A model generated the notes under the pieces. That model was not told the DNA's origin. It worked only from the letters and a program-made list of their open reading frames with translations, and did no database searches. Below, piece after piece: positions 35,696 to 43,447 of a DNA stretch of 64,000 nt (positions are counted from its first letter, which is position 1; the number at the start of each line of letters is the position of its first letter). A program made the translations under genes and the position numbers. This DNA comes from PXAP01 sp046483315. Lineage in GTDB: Bacteria > Bacteroidota > Bacteroidia > Bacteroidales > PUMT01. The stretch lies in the NCBI GenBank assembly GCA_046483315.1, contig JAWODJ010000082.1:1-64000 (forward strand), in the 5' to 3' direction.

Positions 35696-36358
35696 TCAGA
35701 TATTTGGCTTTTTAAGACCAAGCAGAATCGGGAATGCCTTGTGTACATCCTTCTCTGCAAACACAAGACTTACTTCATTGGTTGTGGAGATTATTTCACA
35801 AATATTGATACCTCCCCATGCCAGGTTTTTCAGAATGTAATAGTACACCCCCGAAATCTCGGTGTTATCTTCAGGAAGGCGTATGGTGACGGATCCCAGC
35901 CCTGTTTTCCGCGAAAGCATTTTTTCCCTGACGAATATCCGGTCTATAATCTTATCCAGCGAGTTGCTGGCCACTATGGTTGTTTCATAAACTCCCTGTG
36001 AAAATGTGCAGAAAACATTTTTTTCGCTGCCAATCTCATCTATCAGGTTTCGCTGGCAGGCGATGAGGGCAGGTGAATTCTCAAAACTATGGTCGCTCAG
36101 ATCGGAACGGACTATTATATCGCCCAGCTTGCTCATAAAAGTTTTTATTCCCTTGCTTATCTTGAAGTAGTAACCCGGTTCTCTCCTGTTGATTGCCATT
36201 ATTATGGCTCCTTCCTGTACCGGTTTTTTCAGTGTTTTCTCAATATCCGGTTTTAACTTTCTGGCAAGTGAGGATACATTGACAATATTGTCGGTAATCG
36301 CTTCTTCAAGAAAGGGGGACTGCGATATCAGTCTTTCCACTGCTTGTGCAATAGTCAT
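35696..36358 (-). CDS. ACT-domain protein ('aspartate kinase'-like, no kinase domain)
   Basis: A 220-residue cytoplasmic protein. The C-terminal third has the ACT pattern ISGVYYYILKNLAWGGINIC...ISTTNEVSLVFAEKDVHKAF, as in the regulatory part of aspartokinase, but there is no kinase domain. The N-terminal part (about 1-60) looks like a small helical DNA-binding-like domain with VSSLARKLKPDIEKTL and VQEGAIIMAINR; that reading is tentative. Relatives are commonly annotated as aspartate kinase. As the first gene of the metH unit it may sense an amino acid (methionine, threonine or lysine) and act as regulator; this is inference. Confidence 0.7.
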   Translation of the reverse strand: MTIAQAVERLISQSPFLEEAITDNIVNVSSLARKLKPDIEKTLKKPVQEGAIIMAINRREPGYYFKISKGIKTFMSKLGDIIVRSDLSDHSFENSPALIACQRNLIDEIGSEKNVFCTFSQGVYETTIVASNSLDKIIDRIFVREKMLSRKTGLGSVTIRLPEDNTEISGVYYYILKNLAWGGINICEIISTTNEVSLVFAEKDVHKAFPILLGLKKPNI

Positions 36359-36386
36359 GACACCAGTTTTTGTTATAATATTTACA

Positions 36387-36419
36387 CAAAGTTATAAATA
36401 TGTTGTAATTGTTTAGAAA
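36387..36419 (-). promoter_or_regulatory. Promoter of the ACT-metH transcription unit
   Basis: On the minus strand TTTC (36416-36419, one mismatch to TTTG) and TAACTTTG (36387-36394, full match to TAnnTTTG) are 21 bp apart. The predicted start near 36380 leaves a leader of about 22 nt before the ACT-protein ATG. Confidence 0.55.
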
Positions 36420-36472
36420 ATTATTCATTATTATCAGGAAGTGAGAAGTGAATTATTCTTTCGGCATCAACT

Positions 36473-36504
36473 TTTGAATTTCTCTGTTATTTATTGTAAC
36501 TTAT
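36473..36504 (+). promoter_or_regulatory. Possible promoter of the caspase / FISUMP locus
   Basis: TTTG (36473-36476), 20 bp, then TAACTTAT (36497-36504; six of eight positions of the TAnnTTTG pattern). The predicted start is about 36511, 83 nt before the first gene. It is divergent from the ACT-metH promoter. Confidence 0.4.
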
Positions 36505-36593
36505 AGATTTTATTATCCGTATAAAGCTCATATTGTATTAATTAGACACAATAATTGTTGATTTGGGCTGTTGTTCATATAAAATATGAAGCT

Positions 36594-37337
36594 ATGATAC
36601 GACAACTATTTACACTCTTCATGTTTTTGATTATTCTGGCTTGTCAGTCTGTCGCCCAGGATTTCAGGATCACACCTCCGGAATTAAATTTTGACGGCAA
36701 CCGGTTAAATATTGCCTATGATATTTTAAGTGACAATTCAGATGATCTGTTTTACGTATGGGTTGAGATAGAAAAACAAAACGGCGAAGCTGTCAGGGTA
36801 AAGACACCCGAAGGGGATGTGGGTGAGAAAATAAAACCCGGAAGGAACAAAAGGATTAGCTGGGTTCCCGAAACCGACATGGTTTTTCTCAATGAGGAGG
36901 TTTTTGTGGAGATTAAAGCAGAGAGATACCTGAAGTCTTTCAGCAAAGGTTCCCTCATGCTCAAGTCCGCGGTCCTGCCCGGCCTTGGCCAGAGCAGTGC
37001 AAGTGGTGGCAGGCCCTGGTGGCTTGCAGGAGTGGCAACATATGGAGCTTTGGCTGCCGGATTTATAACGTACCAGGGTCATCTGAGTACTTATGATTTA
37101 TATCTTTCTGAAGATGACCCTTTTAACAGAGTTGAGCTTTTTGACAAGGCACAAAGCCAGAGAGACATTGCCAATGTCCTTTTTATTTCAGGTGCGGCCG
37201 CCTGGGCTGCAAATATGATCTGGATGGTTGCAACACCGGACAGGTATCAGCCGCTCAGACATGCACCTTTTGCTGTTAATCCTTACTTGTCACCGTATTA
37301 CGGAAATACAGGATTAATCGTAACAATAAAATTTTAA
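36594..37337 (+). CDS. Exported protein of unknown function upstream of the caspase-like gene
   Basis: A 247-residue protein starting MIRQLFTLFMFLIILACQSVAQ, a signal peptide (a lipobox-like LAC is present but SVAQ fits SPI cleavage better). An N-terminal beta-rich half (about 25-120) is Ig-like, with ISYDILSDNSDD-type strands. It is followed by KSAVLPGLGQSSASGG, a motif I associate with DUF5683-like Bacteroidota membrane proteins, and two hydrophobic helices (WLAGVATYGALAAGFITYQG; DIANVLFISGAAAWAANMIW). It is tightly linked to the caspase-like gene (11 bp gap), so the two products probably work together. I do not recognise a specific function. Confidence 0.65.
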   Translation: MIRQLFTLFMFLIILACQSVAQDFRITPPELNFDGNRLNIAYDILSDNSDDLFYVWVEIEKQNGEAVRVKTPEGDVGEKIKPGRNKRISWVPETDMVFLNEEVFVEIKAERYLKSFSKGSLMLKSAVLPGLGQSSASGGRPWWLAGVATYGALAAGFITYQGHLSTYDLYLSEDDPFNRVELFDKAQSQRDIANVLFISGAAAWAANMIWMVATPDRYQPLRHAPFAVNPYLSPYYGNTGLIVTIKF

Positions 37338-37348
37338 TCTTCAGAGCC

Positions 37349-38251
37349 ATGAGAAAGTTTATTTTTTTTGTGATTTTATACTCTGTTTCTGTAATGGCTG
37401 TTAATGCCCAGGTTGTAAGCAGTGAAAAAAGAGCGGTTCACATAAATAACAGGACATCAGAGGAGGCCAGGGAAGATCCCCTGCCGGAAGAGGCTGAGGG
37501 GGATATTGAACAATTATTGCCTGTGCCGGAGACACCGGCTGTTGAAGGTAAATATTATGCGCTCATATTCGGGATAAATGATTATGATGACCCCCGTATA
37601 ATGGATCTGGATAATCCGATCAGGGATGCGGATTTGTTCTATAAAACCATTACTTCCCGGTACACATTTGACAGGGAAAATGTTCGGTTTTTACGCAATG
37701 CCAGTATGGCTGAGATGGTTGAATCGCTTGATCATTTTGCCAGGGTTGTCACACCTGAAGATAATTTCATGGTGTTTTATGCAGGCCACGGTTTATGGAA
37801 TCCCGATGCACAGATAGGTTTCTGGCTGCCTTCAGATGCCCAACAGAGCAGTACCCTTAACTGGTTCAGAAACAGTACCCTTCGCGATTACCTGCGTGAG
37901 ATAAAATCAAAACACACTCTTGTTATATCCGATGCCTGTTTTGCCGGTGCTATTTTTAAGACCCGCAGGGCCTTTGCAGATGCCTCGCTTGCCATAAACA
38001 GGTTATATGAGCTTCCGAGCCGGAAAGCCATGACAAGCGGCACACTTTCCGAGGTTCCCGATCAGAGTGCATTCATTAAGTATATGATTGACAGGTTAGA
38101 GAACAATGATCAGAAATTCCTCTCTTCTGAACAGTTATTCAGCAGTTTCCGTATAGCCGTTATTAATAACAGTAAAGCTATTCCCCAGTACGGTGAAATT
38201 CAGGATGTAGGCGATGAAGGGGGCGATTTCATCTTTATTCTCAGGGAATAG
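37349..38251 (+). CDS. Exported caspase-like (peptidase C14) protein
   Basis: A 300-residue protein with a signal peptide (cleavage about VNAQ) and a complete caspase-fold p20-like domain from residue 70. YALIFGINDYDDPRIMDL marks the first strand. The catalytic His is His147 in YAGHG and the catalytic Cys is Cys197 in SDACFAG. Cleavage after Arg/Lys or Asp cannot be decided by eye. Secretion makes it a periplasmic or surface protease, unlike cytoplasmic metacaspases. It lies between the unknown exported protein (11 bp) and the FISUMP lipoprotein gene (42 bp), forming a three-gene exported module. Confidence 0.88.
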   Translation: MRKFIFFVILYSVSVMAVNAQVVSSEKRAVHINNRTSEEAREDPLPEEAEGDIEQLLPVPETPAVEGKYYALIFGINDYDDPRIMDLDNPIRDADLFYKTITSRYTFDRENVRFLRNASMAEMVESLDHFARVVTPEDNFMVFYAGHGLWNPDAQIGFWLPSDAQQSSTLNWFRNSTLRDYLREIKSKHTLVISDACFAGAIFKTRRAFADASLAINRLYELPSRKAMTSGTLSEVPDQSAFIKYMIDRLENNDQKFLSSEQLFSSFRIAVINNSKAIPQYGEIQDVGDEGGDFIFILRE

Positions 38252-38293
38252 ATAAACAGTGAATCACAATTACTCCAAACACAAACTGATCAG

Positions 38294-41200
38294 ATGAAAA
38301 ATCCGGTATCCAGATCTCTGGAGGTCTTATTTCTTATCATTCTGGCTTTTGTATTAACTACTTGCGAAGAACTGGAAAGGGAGATGTTTGTTGTTACAGG
38401 CGAAGCCAACAATATTTCAACCATATCGGCAGATGTATCCGGCCAGGTCATTGATATGGGATCGGGAGCTACTCAGCACGGCCACTGTTACGGTGAATCA
38501 CCCAATGTAAAGGTTTCAGGACTTAAAACTTCATTGGGTATTCCTTCAGGCACCGGTGGTTTTACAAGCCAGCTTACCGGGTTGGATCACGGCACACAAT
38601 ACTATGTAAAAGCTTACATGAGTAAAGGTGATATTACAGTTTATGGCAAGGAGATAAGCTTCACAACAGTCGCAGCCTCGGTTCCCACAGTTACAACTGC
38701 AGCAATAACCGGCACCACTGAAAGTACTGCCGCTGGTGGCGGCAATGTAACTGATGATGGGGGAACAGAAGTGACTGCCCGTGGTGTGGTTTGGAGCACT
38801 TCAGAGGATCCTGGACTTGAAGAGGACAGGCATGAGGGTTACACCGAAGATGGGGAAGGGGAAGGTGAGTTCACCAGCAACATCACCGGTCTTGATCCGT
38901 CAACAACCTACTATGTGAGGGCATATGCCACAAACAGTGTCGGCACAGCCTATGGAAGCCAGGTGAATTTTACCACAAGTGAGGGGCAGGTTGCGGGATT
39001 GCCAACCGTAATTACAAGTACGGCAACAGGAATTACACCGACATCTGCTATTGTTGGTGGAGAGGTAACTGACACCGGAGATTCAGATGTTACCGAAAGC
39101 GGTGTTTACTGGGGTGAATCAAATGATGTTGAGGAAAACGGTATTAAAAGAGCCATTGCAGATGGTCCGGGAACTTTTTCAACAACAATATCAGGTCTTA
39201 CTCCCGGAACAACATATTATTTTAAGGCGTATGCAATTAACGGTGAAGGTACGGCTTATGGTGATCTGGAAAGTATTGTAACCCCGACGGTTAATGACTA
39301 TACTGTTTCAGGAGATGGTGTTGTTGATATTGACGGTAATGAATATGCCACGGTTATTATAGGGCAGCAGGAGTGGATGGCAGAAAACCTGCGTGTAACC
39401 AACTACGCTGATGGCAGTCCGGTAAGTACTGGCTTGAGTGGTACTGAATGGAACAATACAACAGAAGGAGCTTATGCAATTTATCCCTATGGTGAAATAG
39501 ATGGGCTTTATTCGACCGGGGAAGTGTTATCGGCATATGGTGCATTATATAACTGGTATGCCGTTGACGATCCAGGCAAACTTTGTCCTGCCGGATGGCG
39601 TGTACCAGCCGATGATGACTGGACTGAACTCACAGATTTTATAATTAACAATTATGCTGAAATAACTGGAGATAATGCAGGCAACTACCTGAAATCATGC
39701 CGCAGTGCCAATTCACCCCTTGGAGGTGATTGCGTAACTTCCGAACACCCGTTATGGCCATGGGATGATGAAACCACACAATATGGCACTGACAATTTTG
39801 GTTTTGCTGCCTATCCGGGAGGTTACCGCTCCACCGACGGAGGTTTTTATGATTTCGGCGGTTACGGTTTCTGGTGGAGCTCTTCGGAATATCAGACCTC
39901 CTATGCTACATCGAGGATAATGTATTTTGACAGGGGAGTGATTGGTGTTTCAAATGATGATAAGGAATACGGCTATTCGGTACGTTGTATTAAGGATGAT
40001 GCTGTTCAGGACGCATTGTCGACTCTAACTACTGCCGGAGTTACCGAAATCACCGCTACCACGGCCATTTCGGGCGGGAATATCACTTCTGACGGAGGGA
40101 CGGCGATCACTGCCCGTGGTGTAGTCTGGGCAACAGATGAGAATCCCACCATGGAAACAAATATTGGTTCTACAGATGATGGCACAGGTACCGGCACCTT
40201 CACCAGCGAGATCACTGGCCTTGTTCCAGGCACTCACTATTATGTCAGGGCTTATGCCACCAACAGCGTGGGAACCTCATATGGCGGGCAGGTTGAATTT
40301 ACAACAGAGGCTGTCATTGCCTCCCTCACCACCGCCGAGATCACGAACATTACCTCCTCAACCGCCACGGCGGGAGGCGAGGTTACCGATGATGGCGGTT
40401 CAGAAGTAACTGAAAGGGGCGTTGTATGGAGCATAACGGAGAACCCGACAACTGACCCGGCAGATCATGACGGCATGAAAGCCGCTAGCGAGGGAGGAAC
40501 AGGGGTCTTTACTGTTGACCTCACAGGCCTCGATCCAGACACTCACTATTATGTCAGGGCTTATGCCACCAACAGCGTGGGAACCTCATATGGCGGGCAG
40601 GTTGAATTTACAACAGAGGCTGTCATTGCCACGGTCACCACCGCCGAGATCACGAACATCACCTCCTCAACCGCCACGGCAGGAGGCGAGGTTACCGATG
40701 ATGGCGGTTCAGAAGTAACCGAAAGGGGCGTTGTATGGAGCATGACGGAGAACCCGACAACTGACCCGGCAGATCATGACGGCATGATAGTCGCTAGCGA
40801 GGGAGGAACAGGGGTCTTTACTGTTGACCTCACAGGCCTTGTTCCAGGCACCCACTATTATGTCAGGGCTTATGCCACCAACAGTGAGGGAACCGCATAT
40901 GGCGGGCAGGTTGAATTTACAACAGAGGCTGTCATTGCCACGGTCACCACCGCCGAGATCACGAACATCACCTCCTCAACCGCCACGGCAGGAGGCGAGG
41001 TTACCGATGATGGCGGTCCTGCAGTAACCGAAAGGGGCGTTGTATGGAGCATAACGGAGAACCCGACAACTGACCCGGCAGAGCATGATGGTATAGAAAC
41101 CGATATCGAAGGTGGAATTGGTGTCTTTACTATTGACCTCACCGGCCTCGATCCAGACACTCACTATTATGTCAGGGCTTATGCCACCAACAGCGTGGGA

Positions 41201-41866
41201 ACCGCATATGGCGATCAGGTGGAGTTTTACACTCAGTTTGCTTGCGGTGATAATGTAACATTTACCTATCGGGGCGCAACAGTTACTTATGGGACAGTTG
41301 AAAATACAGTAACAGGCAAGTGCTGGATGGACCGTAACCTGGGAGCTTCGAGAGTCGCCACATCATTCAATGACAGTGAGGCCTATGGTGACCTGTTCCA
41401 GTGGGGCAGGCTGGATGACGGGCATCAGGACAGGACATCGGGCACAACATCTACCCGCAGCGATAGCAATACTCCGGGGCATGGGAATTTTATCTTAGCT
41501 CCGGACAGCCCTTATGACTGGCGCGATCCGCAGAATGATAACCTGTGGCAGGGAGACGGAGGAATCAATGATGTATGCCCTGCAGGATGGCGCTTACCAA
41601 CCGAGAGCGAATTGAATGCCGAGCTTGCAAGCTGGGGCAGCAACAACAGCACCGGGGCCTTTGGTTCCCCACTTAAATTAGCTGTAGCGGGACGTCGCAG
41701 TGGCAGCAATGGTTCTTTCAACAATGTGGATTTCCAAGGCACTTGCTGGTCAAGTACCATAGATGGCATCGCCTCGCGATACCTGTATTTCGATAGCAGC
41801 GCTGCCAGCATGGACAGCAGCGGCCGTGCGAGCGGGCGCTCGATCCGTTGCCTTAAGGGTGATTGA
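38294..41866 (+). CDS. Giant lipoprotein with fibronectin-like repeats and two FISUMP domains
   Basis: A 1190-residue surface lipoprotein: signal peptide with lipobox VLTTC. Seven or so ~100-residue beta-sandwich repeats follow, each ending in a GTxYYVRAYATNSVGTxYG block, with a first FISUMP domain (Fibrobacter succinogenes major paralogous family) inserted at about 39310-39995 (QEWMAENLRVTNYADG; CPAGWRVP; WWSSSEYQ; YSVRCIKDD). Three nearly identical 309-bp repeats follow. The chain ends with a second FISUMP domain (GKCWMDRNLGASRVA; CPAGWRLPTESEL; CWSST; SIRCLKGD) at the extreme C-terminus, whose codon pattern resembles a DGR variable region. Probably a displayed binding protein. Co-directional with the caspase-like gene. 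Confidence 0.85.
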   Translation: MKNPVSRSLEVLFLIILAFVLTTCEELEREMFVVTGEANNISTISADVSGQVIDMGSGATQHGHCYGESPNVKVSGLKTSLGIPSGTGGFTSQLTGLDHGTQYYVKAYMSKGDITVYGKEISFTTVAASVPTVTTAAITGTTESTAAGGGNVTDDGGTEVTARGVVWSTSEDPGLEEDRHEGYTEDGEGEGEFTSNITGLDPSTTYYVRAYATNSVGTAYGSQVNFTTSEGQVAGLPTVITSTATGITPTSAIVGGEVTDTGDSDVTESGVYWGESNDVEENGIKRAIADGPGTFSTTISGLTPGTTYYFKAYAINGEGTAYGDLESIVTPTVNDYTVSGDGVVDIDGNEYATVIIGQQEWMAENLRVTNYADGSPVSTGLSGTEWNNTTEGAYAIYPYGEIDGLYSTGEVLSAYGALYNWYAVDDPGKLCPAGWRVPADDDWTELTDFIINNYAEITGDNAGNYLKSCRSANSPLGGDCVTSEHPLWPWDDETTQYGTDNFGFAAYPGGYRSTDGGFYDFGGYGFWWSSSEYQTSYATSRIMYFDRGVIGVSNDDKEYGYSVRCIKDDAVQDALSTLTTAGVTEITATTAISGGNITSDGGTAITARGVVWATDENPTMETNIGSTDDGTGTGTFTSEITGLVPGTHYYVRAYATNSVGTSYGGQVEFTTEAVIASLTTAEITNITSSTATAGGEVTDDGGSEVTERGVVWSITENPTTDPADHDGMKAASEGGTGVFTVDLTGLDPDTHYYVRAYATNSVGTSYGGQVEFTTEAVIATVTTAEITNITSSTATAGGEVTDDGGSEVTERGVVWSMTENPTTDPADHDGMIVASEGGTGVFTVDLTGLVPGTHYYVRAYATNSEGTAYGGQVEFTTEAVIATVTTAEITNITSSTATAGGEVTDDGGPAVTERGVVWSITENPTTDPAEHDGIETDIEGGIGVFTIDLTGLDPDTHYYVRAYATNSVGTAYGDQVEFYTQFACGDNVTFTYRGATVTYGTVENTVTGKCWMDRNLGASRVATSFNDSEAYGDLFQWGRLDDGHQDRTSGTTSTRSDSNTPGHGNFILAPDSPYDWRDPQNDNLWQGDGGINDVCPAGWRLPTESELNAELASWGSNNSTGAFGSPLKLAVAGRRSGSNGSFNNVDFQGTCWSSTIDGIASRYLYFDSSAASMDSSGRASGRSIRCLKGD
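40311..41237 (+). repeat. Three tandem 309-bp coding repeats
   Basis: Units begin at 40311, 40620 and 40929 (period 309 bp, 103 codons, in frame). They differ at only scattered positions; the third diverges from about 41214. A preceding, more distant copy (about 40010-40310) shares a near-identical 3' part with them. The similarity at silent positions shows recent duplication or gene conversion. Each encodes one beta-sandwich repeat starting TTAEITNITSSTATAGGEV. Confidence 0.9.
41687..41857 (+). other. Candidate DGR variable region (VR) in the last FISUMP domain
   Basis: The final 57 codons before the tail form a run dominated by AGC, GGC, GCC, GAC, CGC and ATC codons interleaved with invariant ones (GGTTCT, TGGTCAAGTACC, CTGTATTTC, CGTTGCCTTAAG). 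This is the pattern left when AAC/AAT codons of a template repeat are randomised at A. The position at the extreme 3' end of a FISUMP-domain gene and the composition, unlike the AT-richer first FISUMP domain, fit a DGR target. No template repeat or reverse transcriptase lies in this window, so the call depends on finding them elsewhere. Confidence 0.5.
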
Positions 41867-41900
41867 CACTTTGATTAAGCCTGTGAAATAAGGAAAAGCC

Positions 41901-41928
41901 TTCCGCGAAGCGGGATCGGAAATTTTTT
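41901..41928 (+). other. GC-rich hairpin after the FISUMP gene (DGR-type hairpin or terminator)
   Basis: TTCCGC and GCGGGA (41901-41906, 41910-41915) pair around a GAA loop; two further G-C pairs can form past a small bulge. TTTTTT follows at 41923-41928. It begins 34 bp after the stop codon. DGR target genes are known to carry a short GC-rich hairpin just downstream of the VR that promotes retrohoming; a simple rho-independent terminator is the plainer reading. Confidence 0.5.
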
Positions 41929-41932
41929 AAAA

Positions 41933-42034
41933 TTGACAATAAGGGAAAAAATAACACTGAGCAAACAGGAAGACCGTTTCACGCTTTACCGTGAGGGGAT
42001 GTTTATTAAGTGCTATAATTCAGACTATTTTTAA
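41933..42034 (+). pseudogene. Short broken reading frame, possible DGR-associated gene remnant
   Basis: From a TTG at 41933 the frame reads about 33 codons with coding-like composition (REKITLSKQEDRFTLYREGM, then FIKCYNSDYF) before TAA. From memory, FTLYREGxFxKCYN is the N-terminal pattern of small proteins encoded next to DGR reverse transcriptases in Bacteroidota, normally more than 100 residues long; I cannot verify this here. If so, this is a truncated relic. The absent ATG and the early stop argue against a working gene. Confidence 0.4.
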
Positions 42035-42079
42035 TTTTTCCCCGTTTTTTGTAAATTCGTTGTTAAGAAATAAGATATT

Positions 42080-42742
42080 ATGCCAGGAAAAAAGAATACA
42101 AGGGAAACCGGCAAGTTGGAGGAACCATTGTCGGCTTATGGCGATGGGCCTTTGACCTTTGAGAAGGTTTGGCTGATGTTTCAGGAAACTGATAAACAGT
42201 TTAAGGAAACCGACCGGCAGATCAAGGAGACCGACAGGACGTTGTCCGAGAAGTTTAGGGAGACCGATAAGGCTTTATCTGAGAGGTTCAGGGAAACCGA
42301 CAAAAAGATCAAGGATCTGTCTGATCTGTTCAATAGCCAGTGGGGCAGGCTGGTGGAATCTCTTGTTGAAGGAGCTGTGATAAGGATCTTCAGGGAAGCG
42401 GGAATCGAAGTTTATTATACTAGCGAGAGGGTAAAGGGCAATGCCGGCAGGGAAAATTTTGAATTTGACATTGTGGCAAATAATGCCAAAGACCTGGTGG
42501 TAATAGAGGTAAAGACCACCCTGCGGCCGGCAGACGTAAAGACATTTCTTGCAAAACTGAAAAAGATAAAAACCTGGATCCCGGCTTACAGGGATCGCCA
42601 TATCCGTGGCAGCGTGGCTTTCCTGACAGCGCAAGCTGGTTCTGAAATACAGGCGCAGAGTGCCGGGTTATACACGATAAAGGCCACGGGCGACAGCGCT
42701 TACCTTCTGAACCCTCCCGGTTTTGAGCCGCGGATTTTCTGA
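42080..42742 (+). CDS. PD-(D/E)XK nuclease-like protein with coiled coil (DUF3782-type)
   Basis: A 220-residue cytoplasmic protein. Residues about 30-85 are a heptad coiled coil built from repeated ETD[KR] units (FKETDRQIKETDR, FRETDKALSERFRETDK). The C-terminal half has the restriction-like fold: ENFEFDIVANN supplies the acidic residue and VVIEVKTT the E-x-K, preceded by WGRLVESLVEGAVIRIFREA. This matches the DUF3782 family, thought to be nucleases of unknown target. It stands immediately downstream of the candidate DGR target gene and the broken frame, where an accessory gene or reverse transcriptase might be expected. Confidence 0.78.
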   Translation: MPGKKNTRETGKLEEPLSAYGDGPLTFEKVWLMFQETDKQFKETDRQIKETDRTLSEKFRETDKALSERFRETDKKIKDLSDLFNSQWGRLVESLVEGAVIRIFREAGIEVYYTSERVKGNAGRENFEFDIVANNAKDLVVIEVKTTLRPADVKTFLAKLKKIKTWIPAYRDRHIRGSVAFLTAQAGSEIQAQSAGLYTIKATGDSAYLLNPPGFEPRIF

Positions 42743-42782
42743 CCGGAAAAACCGGTTTCCCGGCAAAATATGGCTATTGTTG

Positions 42783-43361
42783 CTATCTGAAGAGTTTCTT
42801 GCCAACCTTGTACGCATCGCCGGTTTTTTTGCCTATCTGGCGGTATTCGCGGGCGCCGCCGATATATATAAGCGGGTTGACGGCCTCTATGTCAAAGGAG
42901 GTATAGTCGCTGCTGTCATTTAATTTATCGTTGTCTATATGCGTTTCTACTATCCTGCCTGCAAAATGGTTGGTTGACCCGAATATGCGTGATTCGGTAA
43001 GGACGCATTCGAGATTTAAAGGGCACTCTTTTATTATAGGTGGCTTAACAACCTTTGAATTCATCTTTGTAAGCCCGGTTTCAGCAAATTTATCTACTTC
43101 ACTGCCAGAAGTTATCCCGCAGAAGTCCGCCTCCACCATAATATCAACCGAAGCAATGTTGACGGTGAACTCACCGTTCTTTTTGATCTCGTTTCCTGAA
43201 AAGCCCCTGGTACCGACTGATACGCCGATAGTGGGAGGCGAACTGGTGAGCAGGCTTATCCATGCTATGGTCACTATATTTGCCTTTTCCATTGTTCCTG
43301 TGACGACAAGCCCGGTAGGGCAGGGGAACATCAGTTTTTGCGGTCCGAATGTGGTTTTCAT
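42783..43361 (-). CDS. Flavin reductase-like (FMN-binding split barrel) protein
   Basis: A 192-residue flavoprotein of the flavin reductase/split-barrel family. PTGLVVTGTMEKANIVTIAW, SPPTIGVSVG and GEFTVNIASVDIMVEADFCG are characteristic; the C-terminal PLIYIGGAREYRQIG is common in the anaerobe/archaeal subgroup. In the family it binds FMN and passes electrons from NAD(P)H or ferredoxin to a partner; a partner is not evident here. Convergent with the nuclease-like gene; upstream on the same strand is the GH3 gene. Confidence 0.85.
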   Translation of the reverse strand: MKTTFGPQKLMFPCPTGLVVTGTMEKANIVTIAWISLLTSSPPTIGVSVGTRGFSGNEIKKNGEFTVNIASVDIMVEADFCGITSGSEVDKFAETGLTKMNSKVVKPPIIKECPLNLECVLTESRIFGSTNHFAGRIVETHIDNDKLNDSSDYTSFDIEAVNPLIYIGGAREYRQIGKKTGDAYKVGKKLFR

Positions 43362-43447
43362 AATTATTGCAGTTTATATTAAGCTTTTACAGGCAGCATC
43401 TGATTAGCAGTCCGCCGATTAAAACTATATTAATGGTCTTTTGCAAT

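Noticed and set aside
40010..41164. Several 60-96-codon open frames on both strands of the repeat array
   Set aside because: They recur once per 309-bp repeat and are antisense or out-of-frame shadows of the lipoprotein gene.
41867..43447. DGR reverse transcriptase or template repeat next to the FISUMP gene
   Set aside because: No reverse transcriptase motif and no second copy of the variable region is visible here or elsewhere in the window; the DGR idea therefore rests on the target only.
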